This document shows positions 15,126 through 23,511 of a stretch of 27,087 nt of DNA, piece after piece. Where the stretch lies: NCBI GenBank assembly GCA_964640515.1, contig CAZXFG010000004.1, positions 1 through 27,087 of the forward strand, in the 5' to 3' direction. The position numbers and the translations under genes were made by a program. The DNA is from CAZXFG01 sp964640515. Lineage in GTDB: Bacteria; Patescibacteriota; Patescibacteriia; Magasanikbacterales; GWA2-37-8. Numbering within the stretch: position 1 is the first letter of the stretch; each line of letters begins with the position of its first letter. The notes under the pieces are model-generated. The model saw only the letters and a list, made by a program, of their open reading frames with translations, made no database searches and was not told the origin of the DNA.

Positions 15126-16493
15126 TTATTTTACTTCTTCAATGCTTCCCTTCATGTAAAAGGATTGTTCCGGTTTGTTGTCATGCTTGCCGTCCAAAAT
15201 TTCGCGGAAACCGCGCACCGTGTCTTTGACCGGCACATATTTTCCTTCCGTGCCCGTGAAAGTTTCAGCCACGAAAAAGGGCTGGGATAAAAATTTCTGA
15301 ATCTTACGGGCGCGGGAAACAGTAATTTTATCTTCATCGCTTAATTCTTCCATCCCCAAAATGGCGATAATGTCCTGTAAATCTTTGTATTTCTGCAACA
15401 CTCTTTGCACTTCCAAAGCCGTGCGATAATGTTCTTCACCTACGATGTTTGGGTCCAAAATAGTGGAGTTGGAATCTAGGGGGTCCACAGCCGGATAAAT
15501 ACCAAGTTCAGTGAGCGAACGATTCAACACAACCGTGGAGTCCAAATGGGCAAAAGTGGTAGCCGGAGCCGGATCAGTCAGGTCGTCGGCTGGCACATAC
15601 ACCGCTTGCACCGAGGTAATGGAACCCTTATCCGTGGAAGTGATGCGCTCTTGCAAAGCGCCCATCTCCGAAGCCAGAGTTGGTTGATAACCCACGGCTG
15701 AAGGCATACGACCAAGCAAGGCGGACACTTCAGAGCCAGCTTGAGTGAAACGGAAAATATTATCAATGAAAAGCAATAAATCACGGCCTTCTTCATCACG
15801 GAAATATTCAGCCATGGCCAAAGCGGTCAAAGCCACGCGAGCGCGCGCTCCGGGCGGTTCATTCATTTGGCCGAAAACCAAAGCGGTCTTTTCCAACACA
15901 CCGGAAGCTTTCATTTCTCGGTAAAGATCATTACCCTCGCGAGTGCGTTCCCCTACTCCGGCAAACATGGAATAACCGCCATGTTCTTGGGCGATGTTAC
16001 GAATCAATTCCTGGATAACCACGGTCTTGCCCACGCCAGCGCCGCCGAACAAGCCAACTTTTCCGCCTTTCAAAAACGGACAAATCAAATCAACGACTTT
16101 AATGCCGGTTTCCAAAACTTCGGATTTGGTAGATTGCTTGGTAAATTCCGGAGCCGGACGATGGATAGGATATTTTTTAGTGGTTTTGGATTCGCCTTTG
16201 CCGTCAATCACTTCGCCTACCACATTATACATGCGGCCCAAAGTCTCCGGACCAACCGGCACCATAATCGGCTCGCCCGTATCGGTCACTTCTTGGCCTC
16301 TTTCCAGTCCATCAGTGGTACTCATGGCCACGGTGCGCACCGCGCTGGAGCCCAAATGCTGTTGCACTTCCAAAATCAAAGTGTTGCCGCCCGGCATTTT
16401 GGTTTCCAAGGCATTGAATAAGTCAGGCAATTTATCTTCAAATTGCACATCCACCACCACGCCGATAATCTGCGATACTTTTCCTTTAATCAT
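15126..16493 (-). CDS. atpD: ATP synthase F1 beta subunit
   Basis: Catalytic subunit of the F1 head. The 455 residues include Walker A GGAGVGKT at 150-157, the GERTREGNDLY segment with the catalytic glutamate, the phrase ALLGRMPSAVGYQPTL, and EELSDED as the DELSEED equivalent in the C-terminal domain. Length and motifs are complete, so an active enzyme is expected. It lies 18 bp after atpG and 4 bp before atpC. Confidence 0.98.
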   Translation of the reverse strand: MIKGKVSQIIGVVVDVQFEDKLPDLFNALETKMPGGNTLILEVQQHLGSSAVRTVAMSTTDGLERGQEVTDTGEPIMVPVGPETLGRMYNVVGEVIDGKGESKTTKKYPIHRPAPEFTKQSTKSEVLETGIKVVDLICPFLKGGKVGLFGGAGVGKTVVIQELIRNIAQEHGGYSMFAGVGERTREGNDLYREMKASGVLEKTALVFGQMNEPPGARARVALTALAMAEYFRDEEGRDLLLFIDNIFRFTQAGSEVSALLGRMPSAVGYQPTLASEMGALQERITSTDKGSITSVQAVYVPADDLTDPAPATTFAHLDSTVVLNRSLTELGIYPAVDPLDSNSTILDPNIVGEEHYRTALEVQRVLQKYKDLQDIIAILGMEELSDEDKITVSRARKIQKFLSQPFFVAETFTGTEGKYVPVKDTVRGFREILDGKHDNKPEQSFYMKGSIEEVK

Positions 16494-16511
16494 AAAAATA
16501 TAATTATTATT

Positions 16512-17402
16512 TTATCCTAAAGCAGCCGCGCCACCGACAATTTCCGCAATTTCTTGCGTGATGGCCGACTGGCGGGCTTTGTTAAAGGTATAATTTAATT
16601 CTTTAATAATATCGGCGGCCGCGTCAGAAGCGTTTCTCATGCTCATCATGCGAGCGCTATGCTCGGAAGCGTCAGATTCCAAAATTGCTTGATAAACTTG
16701 CATTTCCGCCAAGCGCGGAATTAAAAAATCCAATACTTCCACCGGGCTGGGCTCAAAATGAAACTCCAATTCCGGAGCAAAATTTTCTCCGACCACTGAT
16801 TTTAAATCTTTGCTTTCACCCACAAACGGCAGTAATTGTTTAAGGCGTGGCGCTTGTTTGATGGCTGAAATATAATCCGTATAGGCCACGCATAATTTAT
16901 CATATTTTCCGTTCACATAATCCCCTACCGCCGAACGGGTCATGGGTAAAACTTCTTCAATCTTGGTGGTTAAATCCACTTTTTCAAATTCCGCGATCAC
17001 CGTGTGCCCGAAATTTTTATAAATCTTTCTTCCGCGCTTACCCATCAAAATAACTTCCACTTCGGCCTGGTGCGCGGCTTTTTCCTGTTTAATAAATCTA
17101 TCCACTTCCAAAAGCAACTTGGAACTAAATCCACCGGCCAAACCGCGGTTGGAAGTAATCATAATCACCCCTACTTTTTTTACCGGCCGTTTCTGAAGCA
17201 AAGGATGCAAACTGACATCGGTAATCTTGGCGATATCTTGCAACATCTTCCAAGCCGTATCCGCGTAACTGCGAGTCGCCAAAACATTAGCCACGGCTTT
17301 GCGCATTTTTACTCCGGAAATCATTTCCATGGCTTTGGTAATCTTTTTGGTGTTGCCAATGGATTTGATTCGGCGTTTGATTGTTTTTGTGTTAACTCCC
17401 AT
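16512..17402 (-). CDS. atpG: ATP synthase F1 gamma subunit
   Basis: Rotor shaft inside the alpha-beta hexamer. The 296 residues show the conserved N-terminal helix (RRIKSIGNTKKITKAMEMI), TSNRGLAGGFSS in the middle and the C-terminal helix with MSMRNASDAAADII and NKARQSAITQEIAEIVGGA. It begins 5 bp after the atpA stop. Confidence 0.97.
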   Translation of the reverse strand: MGVNTKTIKRRIKSIGNTKKITKAMEMISGVKMRKAVANVLATRSYADTAWKMLQDIAKITDVSLHPLLQKRPVKKVGVIMITSNRGLAGGFSSKLLLEVDRFIKQEKAAHQAEVEVILMGKRGRKIYKNFGHTVIAEFEKVDLTTKIEEVLPMTRSAVGDYVNGKYDKLCVAYTDYISAIKQAPRLKQLLPFVGESKDLKSVVGENFAPELEFHFEPSPVEVLDFLIPRLAEMQVYQAILESDASEHSARMMSMRNASDAAADIIKELNYTFNKARQSAITQEIAEIVGGAAALG

Positions 17403-17407
17403 AATTA

Positions 17408-18898
17408 CTATTTTTTCTTAAACTCTTCAACCGCATTCTTCAAATCCTTTTCAATATGTTCATCCCATTCTCCCTTTCCAATCTTTTCCAGTAAAGTAGA
17501 TTTGGATTTGTCCATAAATTCATGAAATTTTATCTCCCACTCACGCATTTTTTTTACCTCCACGTCAGTCGCGTAGCCATTGGACACGGCGTAAATAATC
17601 GCTACCTGATTGGCTACCGGCATAGGTCCGTATTGCGGTTGTTTCAAGACTTCCACCAGGCGAGATCCTAAATCAATTTGTTTTTTGGTTTCCGCGTCTA
17701 AGTCGCTGGCAAATTGAGCAAAGGCCTCCAGTTCACGAAACTGGGCCATGCTTAATTTCAGTTTGCCGGCTACCTTTTTCATGGGTTTGATTTGCGCGGC
17801 TGAACCGACGCGAGACACGGAAATACCCACATTCAAAGCCGGACGGATACCGCGAAAAAACAAATCGCTTTCCAAAAATATCTGGCCATCGGTAATGGAT
17901 ATGACATTGGTCGGAATGTAGGCGGTCACATCGCCGGCTTGAGTTTCAATGATCGGCAAAGCGGTAATAGAGCCGCCACCAGCTTCTTTATTACGCCGGC
18001 AAGCGCGCTCCAACAGACGAGAGTGCAGATAAAACACATCACCAGGATAGGCCTCACGACCCGGTGGACGGCGGAGCAAAAGCGAGACTTCGCGATAAGC
18101 CCAGGCTTGTTTACTCAAATCATCATATACACAAAGTACATCTTTGCCTTGATCCATGAAATATTCGGCCATGGCCACGCCAGCATAAGGAGCAAAATAT
18201 AACAAAGAGGCAGGGTCAGAAGCGCCGGCCGAAACCACGATGGTGTAATCCATGGCTCCGGTTTCTTTCAGTTTGGCGACGATGCGGGCCACTTTGGACT
18301 CTTTCTGACCAATAGCCACATAGACGCAAATCATGTCTTTGCCTTTCTGATTGATAATGGTATCAATTGCTACCGCGGTTTTACCGGTTTGGCGATCGCC
18401 GATAATCAATTCGCGCTGACCGCGGCCGATTGGAATCATGGCATCAATGGCCTTAATGCCGGTTTGCACCGGCTGGGATACTGGTTCACGAGTCATGACG
18501 CCAGGAGCAATTTTTTCAATCGGATAAAATTTCTTGGAACGAAATTCCGCCCCCCCGTCAATCGGTTCGCCCAACGGATTAACCACGCGGCCGATTAATT
18601 CTTCGCCTACTGGTACGGATAAGATACGGCCGGTGCGTTTTACGGTGTCGCCTTCTTTAATATGTCTGAACTCGCCCAAAAGCACTGCGCCTACGGTTTC
18701 TTCTTCCAAGTTCAAGGCTACGCCAAACACGCCACCGGGAAATTCCAACATTTCCGAAGCTTGGCATTTGGTCAAACCGCTCATGCGAGCAATACCGTCG
18801 CCCACTTCAATCACCGTTCCGATTTCCTCGGTCTGCACGGTTTTTTCAAAAGCGCCAATATTTTTTCTCAACTCCTCTACTATAGTACTAATGGACAT
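17408..18898 (-). CDS. atpA: ATP synthase F1 alpha subunit
   Basis: Non-catalytic nucleotide-binding subunit of the F1 head. The 496 residues carry Walker A GDRQTGKT at 167-174, PGREAYPGDVFYLHSRLLER, and the arginine finger within ISVSRVGSAAQ. The N-terminal 20-25 residues would contact delta. Unlike its neighbours, it is separated from the previous gene (atpH) by 187 bp, filled by a large inverted repeat ending 16 bp before this ATG. No promoter could be placed in that gap. Confidence 0.98.
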   Translation of the reverse strand: MSISTIVEELRKNIGAFEKTVQTEEIGTVIEVGDGIARMSGLTKCQASEMLEFPGGVFGVALNLEEETVGAVLLGEFRHIKEGDTVKRTGRILSVPVGEELIGRVVNPLGEPIDGGAEFRSKKFYPIEKIAPGVMTREPVSQPVQTGIKAIDAMIPIGRGQRELIIGDRQTGKTAVAIDTIINQKGKDMICVYVAIGQKESKVARIVAKLKETGAMDYTIVVSAGASDPASLLYFAPYAGVAMAEYFMDQGKDVLCVYDDLSKQAWAYREVSLLLRRPPGREAYPGDVFYLHSRLLERACRRNKEAGGGSITALPIIETQAGDVTAYIPTNVISITDGQIFLESDLFFRGIRPALNVGISVSRVGSAAQIKPMKKVAGKLKLSMAQFRELEAFAQFASDLDAETKKQIDLGSRLVEVLKQPQYGPMPVANQVAIIYAVSNGYATDVEVKKMREWEIKFHEFMDKSKSTLLEKIGKGEWDEHIEKDLKNAVEEFKKK

Positions 18899-18914
18899 AT
18901 CTTTTTAATTTTAT

Positions 18915-19080
18915 TTTAGAATATAAATGTCTTTCGCTCCGATGCTTCGGCTTAGACAAATTTAGTAAATTTTGTCCACGCGAAATGTAAAAGGCAGAGA
19001 GTCGCATTACATTTCGCTACAAAATTTTCTAATTTGTAGCTAAGCCTCCGCAAGGTCGCTCAAAACATTTATATTCTAAA
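18915..19080. repeat. 166-bp imperfect inverted repeat between atpH and atpA
   Basis: Perfect 16-bp terminal inverted repeats (18915-18930 and 19065-19080) bound an element that stays largely complementary to a perfect 11-bp inner pair (18980-18990 and 19007-19017) around a 16-nt centre. Each arm holds small hairpins of its own: CCG..CGG around 18939-18950 in the left arm, CC..GG around 19046-19055 in the right, and an ACAAA..TTTGT type pair in each. No transposase and no clear target-site duplication are visible. It may be a MITE-like element or a structured intercistronic RNA in the atp mRNA. Confidence 0.85.
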
Positions 19081-19085
19081 CCACA

Positions 19086-19472
19086 TTATATAATTGATAA
19101 CTTTAATTTATTTAATTGTGTTTTTAGACTGGCATCCAGAATTTTATCTTCCGTCTTGATTCGCACTCCACCCAACAAACTCCCATCTACCTTTACAGTC
19201 GCTTCAGTGTGAGCGCCAAACGCTTTTTTGATATGAGCCAAAACCTTATTGTCCAGTTCGCGGGCGCTGGTGATTTCTATTTCTTGAATCCCCTCTTGCG
19301 CCTTGGCATAATGCAAAAAATCTCTAATAATATATTCTGATTTTTTTAATTTATGACTGCGCGCCAAAAGAACCACAAAATTCGCCAGCACTTGTTTTAA
19401 ATCAGACCCTTTTAATTCTCCGGTGGCTTCGTAAAGGGCCTTGGCTAATTGTTTGTTGGTTACTTTCTTCAT
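19086..19472 (-). CDS. atpH: ATP synthase F1 delta subunit
   Basis: Peripheral-stalk protein that joins the b subunits to the top of F1. At 128 residues it is shorter than typical delta (about 175-180). The C-terminal part, EIEITSARELDNKVLAHIKK followed by DGSLLGGVRIKTEDKILDAS, is the family hallmark. The N-terminal helical domain is therefore compact. The start overlaps the atpF stop by 4 bp (ATGA), indicating translational coupling. Confidence 0.92.
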   Translation of the reverse strand: MKKVTNKQLAKALYEATGELKGSDLKQVLANFVVLLARSHKLKKSEYIIRDFLHYAKAQEGIQEIEITSARELDNKVLAHIKKAFGAHTEATVKVDGSLLGGVRIKTEDKILDASLKTQLNKLKLSII

Positions 19473-20035
19473 CTTAAATCCTTTATCGCGTTCTCAATCA
19501 ATTCCTTATCTTTCTTGCTATCCATTTTTTCGCTCAAAATCTTCTCCACCGCTGCCACCACTAATTCACCGGTTTCTTTCTTCAATCCGGCCACCATGGC
19601 TTCCTTTTCCAAACGAATATTCTTTTTGGCATGATCCACCAATTGTTCAATCTCTTTTTTCGCTTTATTTTTCATCTCTTCAGTCACTACCGTAGTTTCG
19701 GCATTGGCTCTCTCTAAAATTTTATTCGCTTCCACCTTGGCTTTATCTATTCTAGTTTGATAATCTTTTTCGCTCTTGTCCAAATTACGCTGAATTTTTT
19801 CGGCGTTTCTTAGACTCTCATCAATTTTTTTCTGCCGGTCGCCCAAAGTTTTGACCAATGGTTTCAAAATCAAAAACCACAAAATGGCCACCACGATGCC
19901 GAAATTGATAAATTGAAAAATCAATAAATTAACATTGATACCCAAAGAGGCCAACAAACCGGCATCCGTAGCTTTTTCCGCCACTTCAGCCGCGGCTTCA
20001 CTACTGGCGTAAGCAATATCTATAAAATTCATCAT
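19469..20035 (-). CDS. atpF: ATP synthase Fo b subunit
   Basis: Peripheral-stalk subunit, 188 residues. One membrane helix lies at about 34-57 (NLLIFQFINFGIVVAILWFL), followed by a long charged coiled coil to the C-terminus. The N-terminal stretch before the helix is about 33 residues, longer than in typical b subunits and rich in Ala and Glu; a later start would need to bypass MM at 1-2, with no other methionine before the helix. It lies 56 bp after atpE and overlaps atpH by 4 bp. Confidence 0.94.
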   Translation of the reverse strand: MMNFIDIAYASSEAAAEVAEKATDAGLLASLGINVNLLIFQFINFGIVVAILWFLILKPLVKTLGDRQKKIDESLRNAEKIQRNLDKSEKDYQTRIDKAKVEANKILERANAETTVVTEEMKNKAKKEIEQLVDHAKKNIRLEKEAMVAGLKKETGELVVAAVEKILSEKMDSKKDKELIENAIKDLR

Positions 20036-20091
20036 AGGAATATGTTAAATAGTTTCATCCCACCGGACCAAAATTGATCCGGCCGGTGAAA

Positions 20092-20313
20092 TTACTTCAA
20101 AGTAAATACCACGACCAAGGCGTAAATAGCGATAGCTTCGGCAAAGGCCGCGCCCAACAACATTGGCACGAATACTTTACCGGAAGCTTCCGGGTTGCGT
20201 CCAATGGCTTCCATGGCTCTGCCCACTAGCATACCGATACCCAAGCCCGGGCCTAAACCGGAAACGGCGATGGCAATGGCTTTGGCTAAAACAACGATAG
20301 ATTCATGTTCCAT
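20092..20313 (-). CDS. atpE: ATP synthase Fo c subunit
   Basis: Proteolipid that forms the rotor ring, 73 residues in two membrane helices joined by the polar loop RNPEA (39-43). The ion-binding carboxylate is E59 in AAFAEAIAIY. TM1 has GPGLGIG where sodium-dependent rings such as that of Ilyobacter have GPGIGQG, and E59 is followed by Ala, not Ser or Thr. The sodium ligands are therefore absent and proton coupling is inferred. A weak AAAGGT lies 7 nt before the ATG, one of the few plausible ribosome-binding sites here. Confidence 0.97.
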   Translation of the reverse strand: MEHESIVVLAKAIAIAVSGLGPGLGIGMLVGRAMEAIGRNPEASGKVFVPMLLGAAFAEAIAIYALVVVFTLK

Positions 20314-20350
20314 ATTTTTGACCTTTAATTAATTAATCTTTTATTTAATT

Positions 20351-20385
20351 AAGGATTGCTTCGTCGCTACGCTTCTCGCGATGAC
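20351..20385. repeat. Half-copy of the GTCATTGCGA repeat between atpB and atpE
   Basis: This 35-bp segment resembles the right half of the element at 1260-1346, sharing AAGGATTGCTTCGTCG and a CTCGCGATGAC-type end with one base change from CTCGCAATGAC. No left half is present, so it looks like a truncated or decayed copy. It lies in the 77-bp atpB-atpE spacer. Confidence 0.75.
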
Positions 20386-20390
20386 ACTGA

Positions 20391-21167
20391 TCAATGACTG
20401 GCTTCAGCCTGCGGTTTAGCGCTCATCACGGTCAGATAAACCAAAGTCAGAATGGCAAAAACACCGGCCTGAATCAAACCGACGAATAATTCCAAAAACA
20501 TAAACGGAGTCGGCACCAAAAAAGCCATCATACTGCTCATCACGGTCAAAAGCACCTCGCCGGCAAAAATATTTCCAAACAACCGGAAAGATAGCGACAA
20601 TACTTTGGCAAATTCGCTGATAATTTCAATCACGCCTACCACCATCTCCACGACAGCGGTAATAATGGCAATCGGACCCTTATTCAAACTTTTAATCAAA
20701 GTGCCAATCTGAATGAATTTATTCAAATGGGTAAACAAACCCACGGAAAACAAACCCGCGATGTGCGAAGTAATCACCGCGGTCAGGGCCATCACCACCG
20801 TTAAATTTAAATCCGTATTGGCCGGACGCAACAGCATGGTGTTGTTCCAAGTAATACTGCCGGTGCCGGGTAAAAGTCCGAGGTAATTGGAAAGTAAAAT
20901 AAAAAAGAAGACCGATCCGACCAAGGGTAAAAATTTGATGGTCTTTTTGCGGTCTCCGGTAACTTGATCAAAATATTCAAACAAAGATTCCATAATCCAC
21001 TCCAAAAAATTCTGTAATTTGGCGGGGCGGAGCGAAGCGCTTTTTTTAATGACTAATCCCACTACCAAAAAGATGATGATGGCCAGCCAAGTATTAATGA
21101 TGGTATTGGTAATCGGGACACTGCCGATTGTAAACAAGACATCAGGAGCGAGAGTAGGTATGTGCAT
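20391..21167 (-). CDS. atpB: ATP synthase Fo a subunit
   Basis: Membrane stator that provides the two ion half-channels, 258 residues with five to six helices. The essential arginine is R195 in LSLSFRLFGNIFAGE (191-205). Other family phrases are NYLGLLPGTGS and LTAVITSHIAG. The start is one base after the atpZ/I-like stop. A half-repeat separates it from atpE. Confidence 0.96.
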   Translation of the reverse strand: MHIPTLAPDVLFTIGSVPITNTIINTWLAIIIFLVVGLVIKKSASLRPAKLQNFLEWIMESLFEYFDQVTGDRKKTIKFLPLVGSVFFFILLSNYLGLLPGTGSITWNNTMLLRPANTDLNLTVVMALTAVITSHIAGLFSVGLFTHLNKFIQIGTLIKSLNKGPIAIITAVVEMVVGVIEIISEFAKVLSLSFRLFGNIFAGEVLLTVMSSMMAFLVPTPFMFLELFVGLIQAGVFAILTLVYLTVMSAKPQAEASH

Positions 21168-21168
21168 A

Positions 21169-21423
21169 TTACTTTAACTTTTCATATTCTTCGCCATAAC
21201 GCTTGGCTTTGCGGTGAATGATTTTAGCGGTAATTAGACCCGCGAAAACAATGCCCAAAACCGTCAGCCAAGGGCTGGTGCCGTATTTTCCATCCAAATA
21301 CTGCCCAACTAAGACAAAAATTATGACTGGAACGGCAATGGTCGCGCCAAAATCCCCAATGATACGAAAAGCGAACAAATAATATTCCCGATCCGCGGTT
21401 GGTTTTGGCTTATTTTCCACCAT
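21169..21423 (-). CDS. AtpZ/AtpI-like ATP synthase accessory protein
   Basis: An 84-residue protein with two membrane helices (about 26-44 and 52-69) and basic ends. The phrase VGQYLDGKYGTSPWLTVLGI is typical of the ATPase gene 1 (AtpZ/AtpI) family, small proteins placed first in atp operons and implicated in c-ring assembly or Mg2+/Ca2+ supply. It is the first gene after the operon promoter, with a leader of about 10 nt and no Shine-Dalgarno motif. Confidence 0.85.
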   Translation of the reverse strand: MVENKPKPTADREYYLFAFRIIGDFGATIAVPVIIFVLVGQYLDGKYGTSPWLTVLGIVFAGLITAKIIHRKAKRYGEEYEKLK

Positions 21424-21439
21424 AATTTAGAACGCCATT

Positions 21440-21468
21440 ATTTTACAGTAAAATCCTTGAATAGTCAA
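21440..21468 (-). promoter_or_regulatory. Promoter of the ATP synthase operon
   Basis: The -35 TTGACT (21463-21468) and -10 TAAAAT (21440-21445) each match consensus at 5 of 6, with exactly 17 bp between. The -10 ends 16 nt before the ATG at 21423, so the leader should be about 8-10 nt. It lies in the only real gap (65 bp) between tatD and the atp genes. Confidence 0.75.
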
Positions 21469-21488
21469 GATATTTTCGCTTTTGCCGT

Positions 21489-22403
21489 TCACAGCATCTT
21501 AGCAAACAATTTTCTCGTGTTTTGTTCGGTAATTTTGACTATTTCGCCTAAACCCATCTTCTTTATTAAGGCGATTTTCTTAGCCACCTCCTCCACCATC
21601 CAAGGTTCGCATCTTTTCCCGCGATAAGCCTGGGGCGCGAGATACGGCGCGTCAGTTTCAATTAACATTCGATCCAACGGACATTTTTCCACTACTTCCA
21701 ATAATTCTTGTTGGGGCTTAGGGTCGGTTTTTTTGGCTGGAAAAGTAATCACTCCGGTAAAACCAAGATGCAAACCTAAATCTAAATATTGTTCGGCATA
21801 TTGCCAAGCGCCGGTGTAACAGTGGACGACTCCGTGTATGTCATTGCGAGGAGTCCGCCCATTGGCGGACGACGCGGCAATCTTGCTGTCTGGAGATTGC
21901 TTCCCCGCCCGAGGGCGGGTCGCAATGACGCGCAAAAGTTCAATCATCTCCTGATGCGCGTCGCGCACATGAATCACAATTGGCAAATCCAATTCTTTCG
22001 CCAATTTATATTGCGCTAAAAAACCATCTTTTTGCTGGCGCAAAATTTCTCCCTTGTCCGCGCCTTTAGACAAATGGAACAATTCTAATCCGCACTCCCC
22101 TATTCCAATCACTTTTGGATGACCGGCTAATTTTTTATAAAACTCATAATCAAAGACTTCTTCCCGCGATGTGAATTTATTTTCTTCTTCATCTATTTCC
22201 GTGGAAAAAAGATGAACAGGATGCAGACCCACCGTGGCATAAATATTTTCGTATTTTTCCGCGTATTCCACGGCCCGCGCGCTGGTATCGCGCTGGGAGC
22301 CGACGCAATTCAAGACAACGCCTTTCTCTCGGCATTTTTTAATTACAGCTTCGGCGTCATCTTTATAGGCGTTAAACTGGATATGACAGTGCGAATCAAT
22401 CAT
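21489..22403 (-). CDS. tatD: TatD-family metal-dependent DNase
   Basis: TIM-barrel hydrolase thought to trim DNA 3' ends in repair. The 304 residues show metal ligands HxH at H5/H7, E103 in GIGECGLE, H145, H194 in VVHCYTG and D251 in IETDAPYL. Typical length is about 255-265; the excess is largely residues 159-188, encoded exactly by a 90-bp palindromic repeat inserted in the loop before VVHCYTG. All ligands are intact, so the enzyme is probably active. The start overlaps the CapA-type gene by 4 bp (ATGA). Confidence 0.93.
   Translation of the reverse strand: MIDSHCHIQFNAYKDDAEAVIKKCREKGVVLNCVGSQRDTSARAVEYAEKYENIYATVGLHPVHLFSTEIDEEENKFTSREEVFDYEFYKKLAGHPKVIGIGECGLELFHLSKGADKGEILRQQKDGFLAQYKLAKELDLPIVIHVRDAHQEMIELLRVIATRPRAGKQSPDSKIAASSANGRTPRNDIHGVVHCYTGAWQYAEQYLDLGLHLGFTGVITFPAKKTDPKPQQELLEVVEKCPLDRMLIETDAPYLAPQAYRGKRCEPWMVEEVAKKIALIKKMGLGEIVKITEQNTRKLFAKML
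21840..21929. repeat. In-frame palindromic repeat inside tatD
   Basis: Ninety bp with perfect 10-bp inverted ends (GTCATTGCGA at 21840-21849 and its complement at 21920-21929) and internal GC-rich hairpins. It is read as 30 codons without a stop, from V159 to D188 of TatD. It begins VIA and ends RND, like the rsmI copy. Confidence 0.92.
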
Positions 22404-23509
22404 AAATTAATCTGCAAATCAAAATTATCAAACTGTTGACTTTCTAAACGGCTTTTAGCCAGCCAATTTTCCATAAAAATTACTGATTTTTCTTCTAACA
22501 TCAAAGCAACTTGGCTTTTCTCGCCAACTATCGGCAAAATATGGATTCCAATTTCTTTTTCCTTGAAGGTCAGATTGATTCCCAATCCGGTTTGGGTGGA
22601 AGTGGAAAAATACTGGTCAAAAACAAAATTGCCCAGAGAATAAAAAACTGGACGATTTTGATATATTTCCATTTCCTGCGCCACATGGGGATGATGACCG
22701 ATAATCACATCCGCGCCCGCTTCAATCAATTTACGCGCCAACTCACGCTGGCGGGGATTTGAAATTTCTTTGTATTCCGCGCCCCAATGGGCATTGATGA
22801 TCACGAAATTAGCTTGTTTTTCCCGCGCTTTGGCAATCAAAGCCGTTACTTGCTCTACCTTCACCGGAGTATTGGTATCATTGAAACCAATAAAACCAAA
22901 ATTAAAATCCCCAATTTTTTTAATCAACAATGAATCATCGTCCACTTTATATTGCGCGCCGTAAAAATCCAACCCCGCGTCTCGCAAATTTTTCTTGGAT
23001 TCCTCAAAACCGGCCGCGCCCATATCCAAAGAATGATTGTTGGCGTGGCTTAATATGGTAAGTTTATATTTCTTCAAAGTCGGTATTAGCTTCGGATCAA
23101 AACGAAAAGCGATGGATTTACTGGTCGCGCGGCGTTTATCGGCAAAAGGACCCTCCAAATTGGCGCTCACCGCTTCGGCCGCCAAATACCATTCGTTATG
23201 AGCGATTTTTTCAAAAATATAATCCGATCCATTGCGCTCAATTTGTTTTTGCACATTCCGGTCCAGCATGATATCGCCAAAATTTAAAATCACGGCTTGT
23301 TTTTCTTCCTCCACCAAATCCTGAATCCGGACTTTTAATTGAGTGGCGGCCGGCAGATCAATAATTTTAGGAGACAAAATAATTCTAGATTCGCCGTTTT
23401 CCGTCTGAACCGCGGTCCAAAGCTGGCAGCCGGAGAGGAAACACAAAAAAACAGCTAAGGCGGAGAGCGCCAACCATTGAGTGGCGGTATTAAACAAAAA
23501 ATTTCTCAT
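22400..23509 (-). CDS. CapA-family lipoprotein metallophosphatase
   Basis: A 369-residue protein of the PGA_cap/CapA type, a calcineurin-like metallophosphatase fold exported as a lipoprotein. The signal peptide ends in the lipobox LSGC with the lipidated cysteine at C28. Metal-site motifs are GDIMLDR, ANLEGP, LSHANNHSLD, INAHWGAEY and GHHPHV. Family members act in poly-gamma-glutamate synthesis or anchoring, but no capB or capC is visible here, so the substrate is unknown. It starts 2 bp after cvpA and overlaps tatD by 4 bp. Confidence 0.9.
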   Translation of the reverse strand: MRNFLFNTATQWLALSALAVFLCFLSGCQLWTAVQTENGESRIILSPKIIDLPAATQLKVRIQDLVEEEKQAVILNFGDIMLDRNVQKQIERNGSDYIFEKIAHNEWYLAAEAVSANLEGPFADKRRATSKSIAFRFDPKLIPTLKKYKLTILSHANNHSLDMGAAGFEESKKNLRDAGLDFYGAQYKVDDDSLLIKKIGDFNFGFIGFNDTNTPVKVEQVTALIAKAREKQANFVIINAHWGAEYKEISNPRQRELARKLIEAGADVIIGHHPHVAQEMEIYQNRPVFYSLGNFVFDQYFSTSTQTGLGINLTFKEKEIGIHILPIVGEKSQVALMLEEKSVIFMENWLAKSRLESQQFDNFDLQINL

Positions 23510-23511
23510 AA

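Noticed and set aside
15867..16503. Long plus-strand open frames of 169-184 codons opposite atpD
   Set aside because: They are antisense shadows of a highly conserved gene, with no recognisable protein features.
18915..19080. Insertion sequence or CRISPR-like structure in the atp gap
   Set aside because: It contains no open frame, no transposase, no repeated spacer units and no clear target duplication.
20092..20313. Sodium-coupled ATP synthase
   Set aside because: The c subunit lacks the TM1 Gln and the Ser/Thr after the carboxylate that bind sodium, so proton coupling is more likely.
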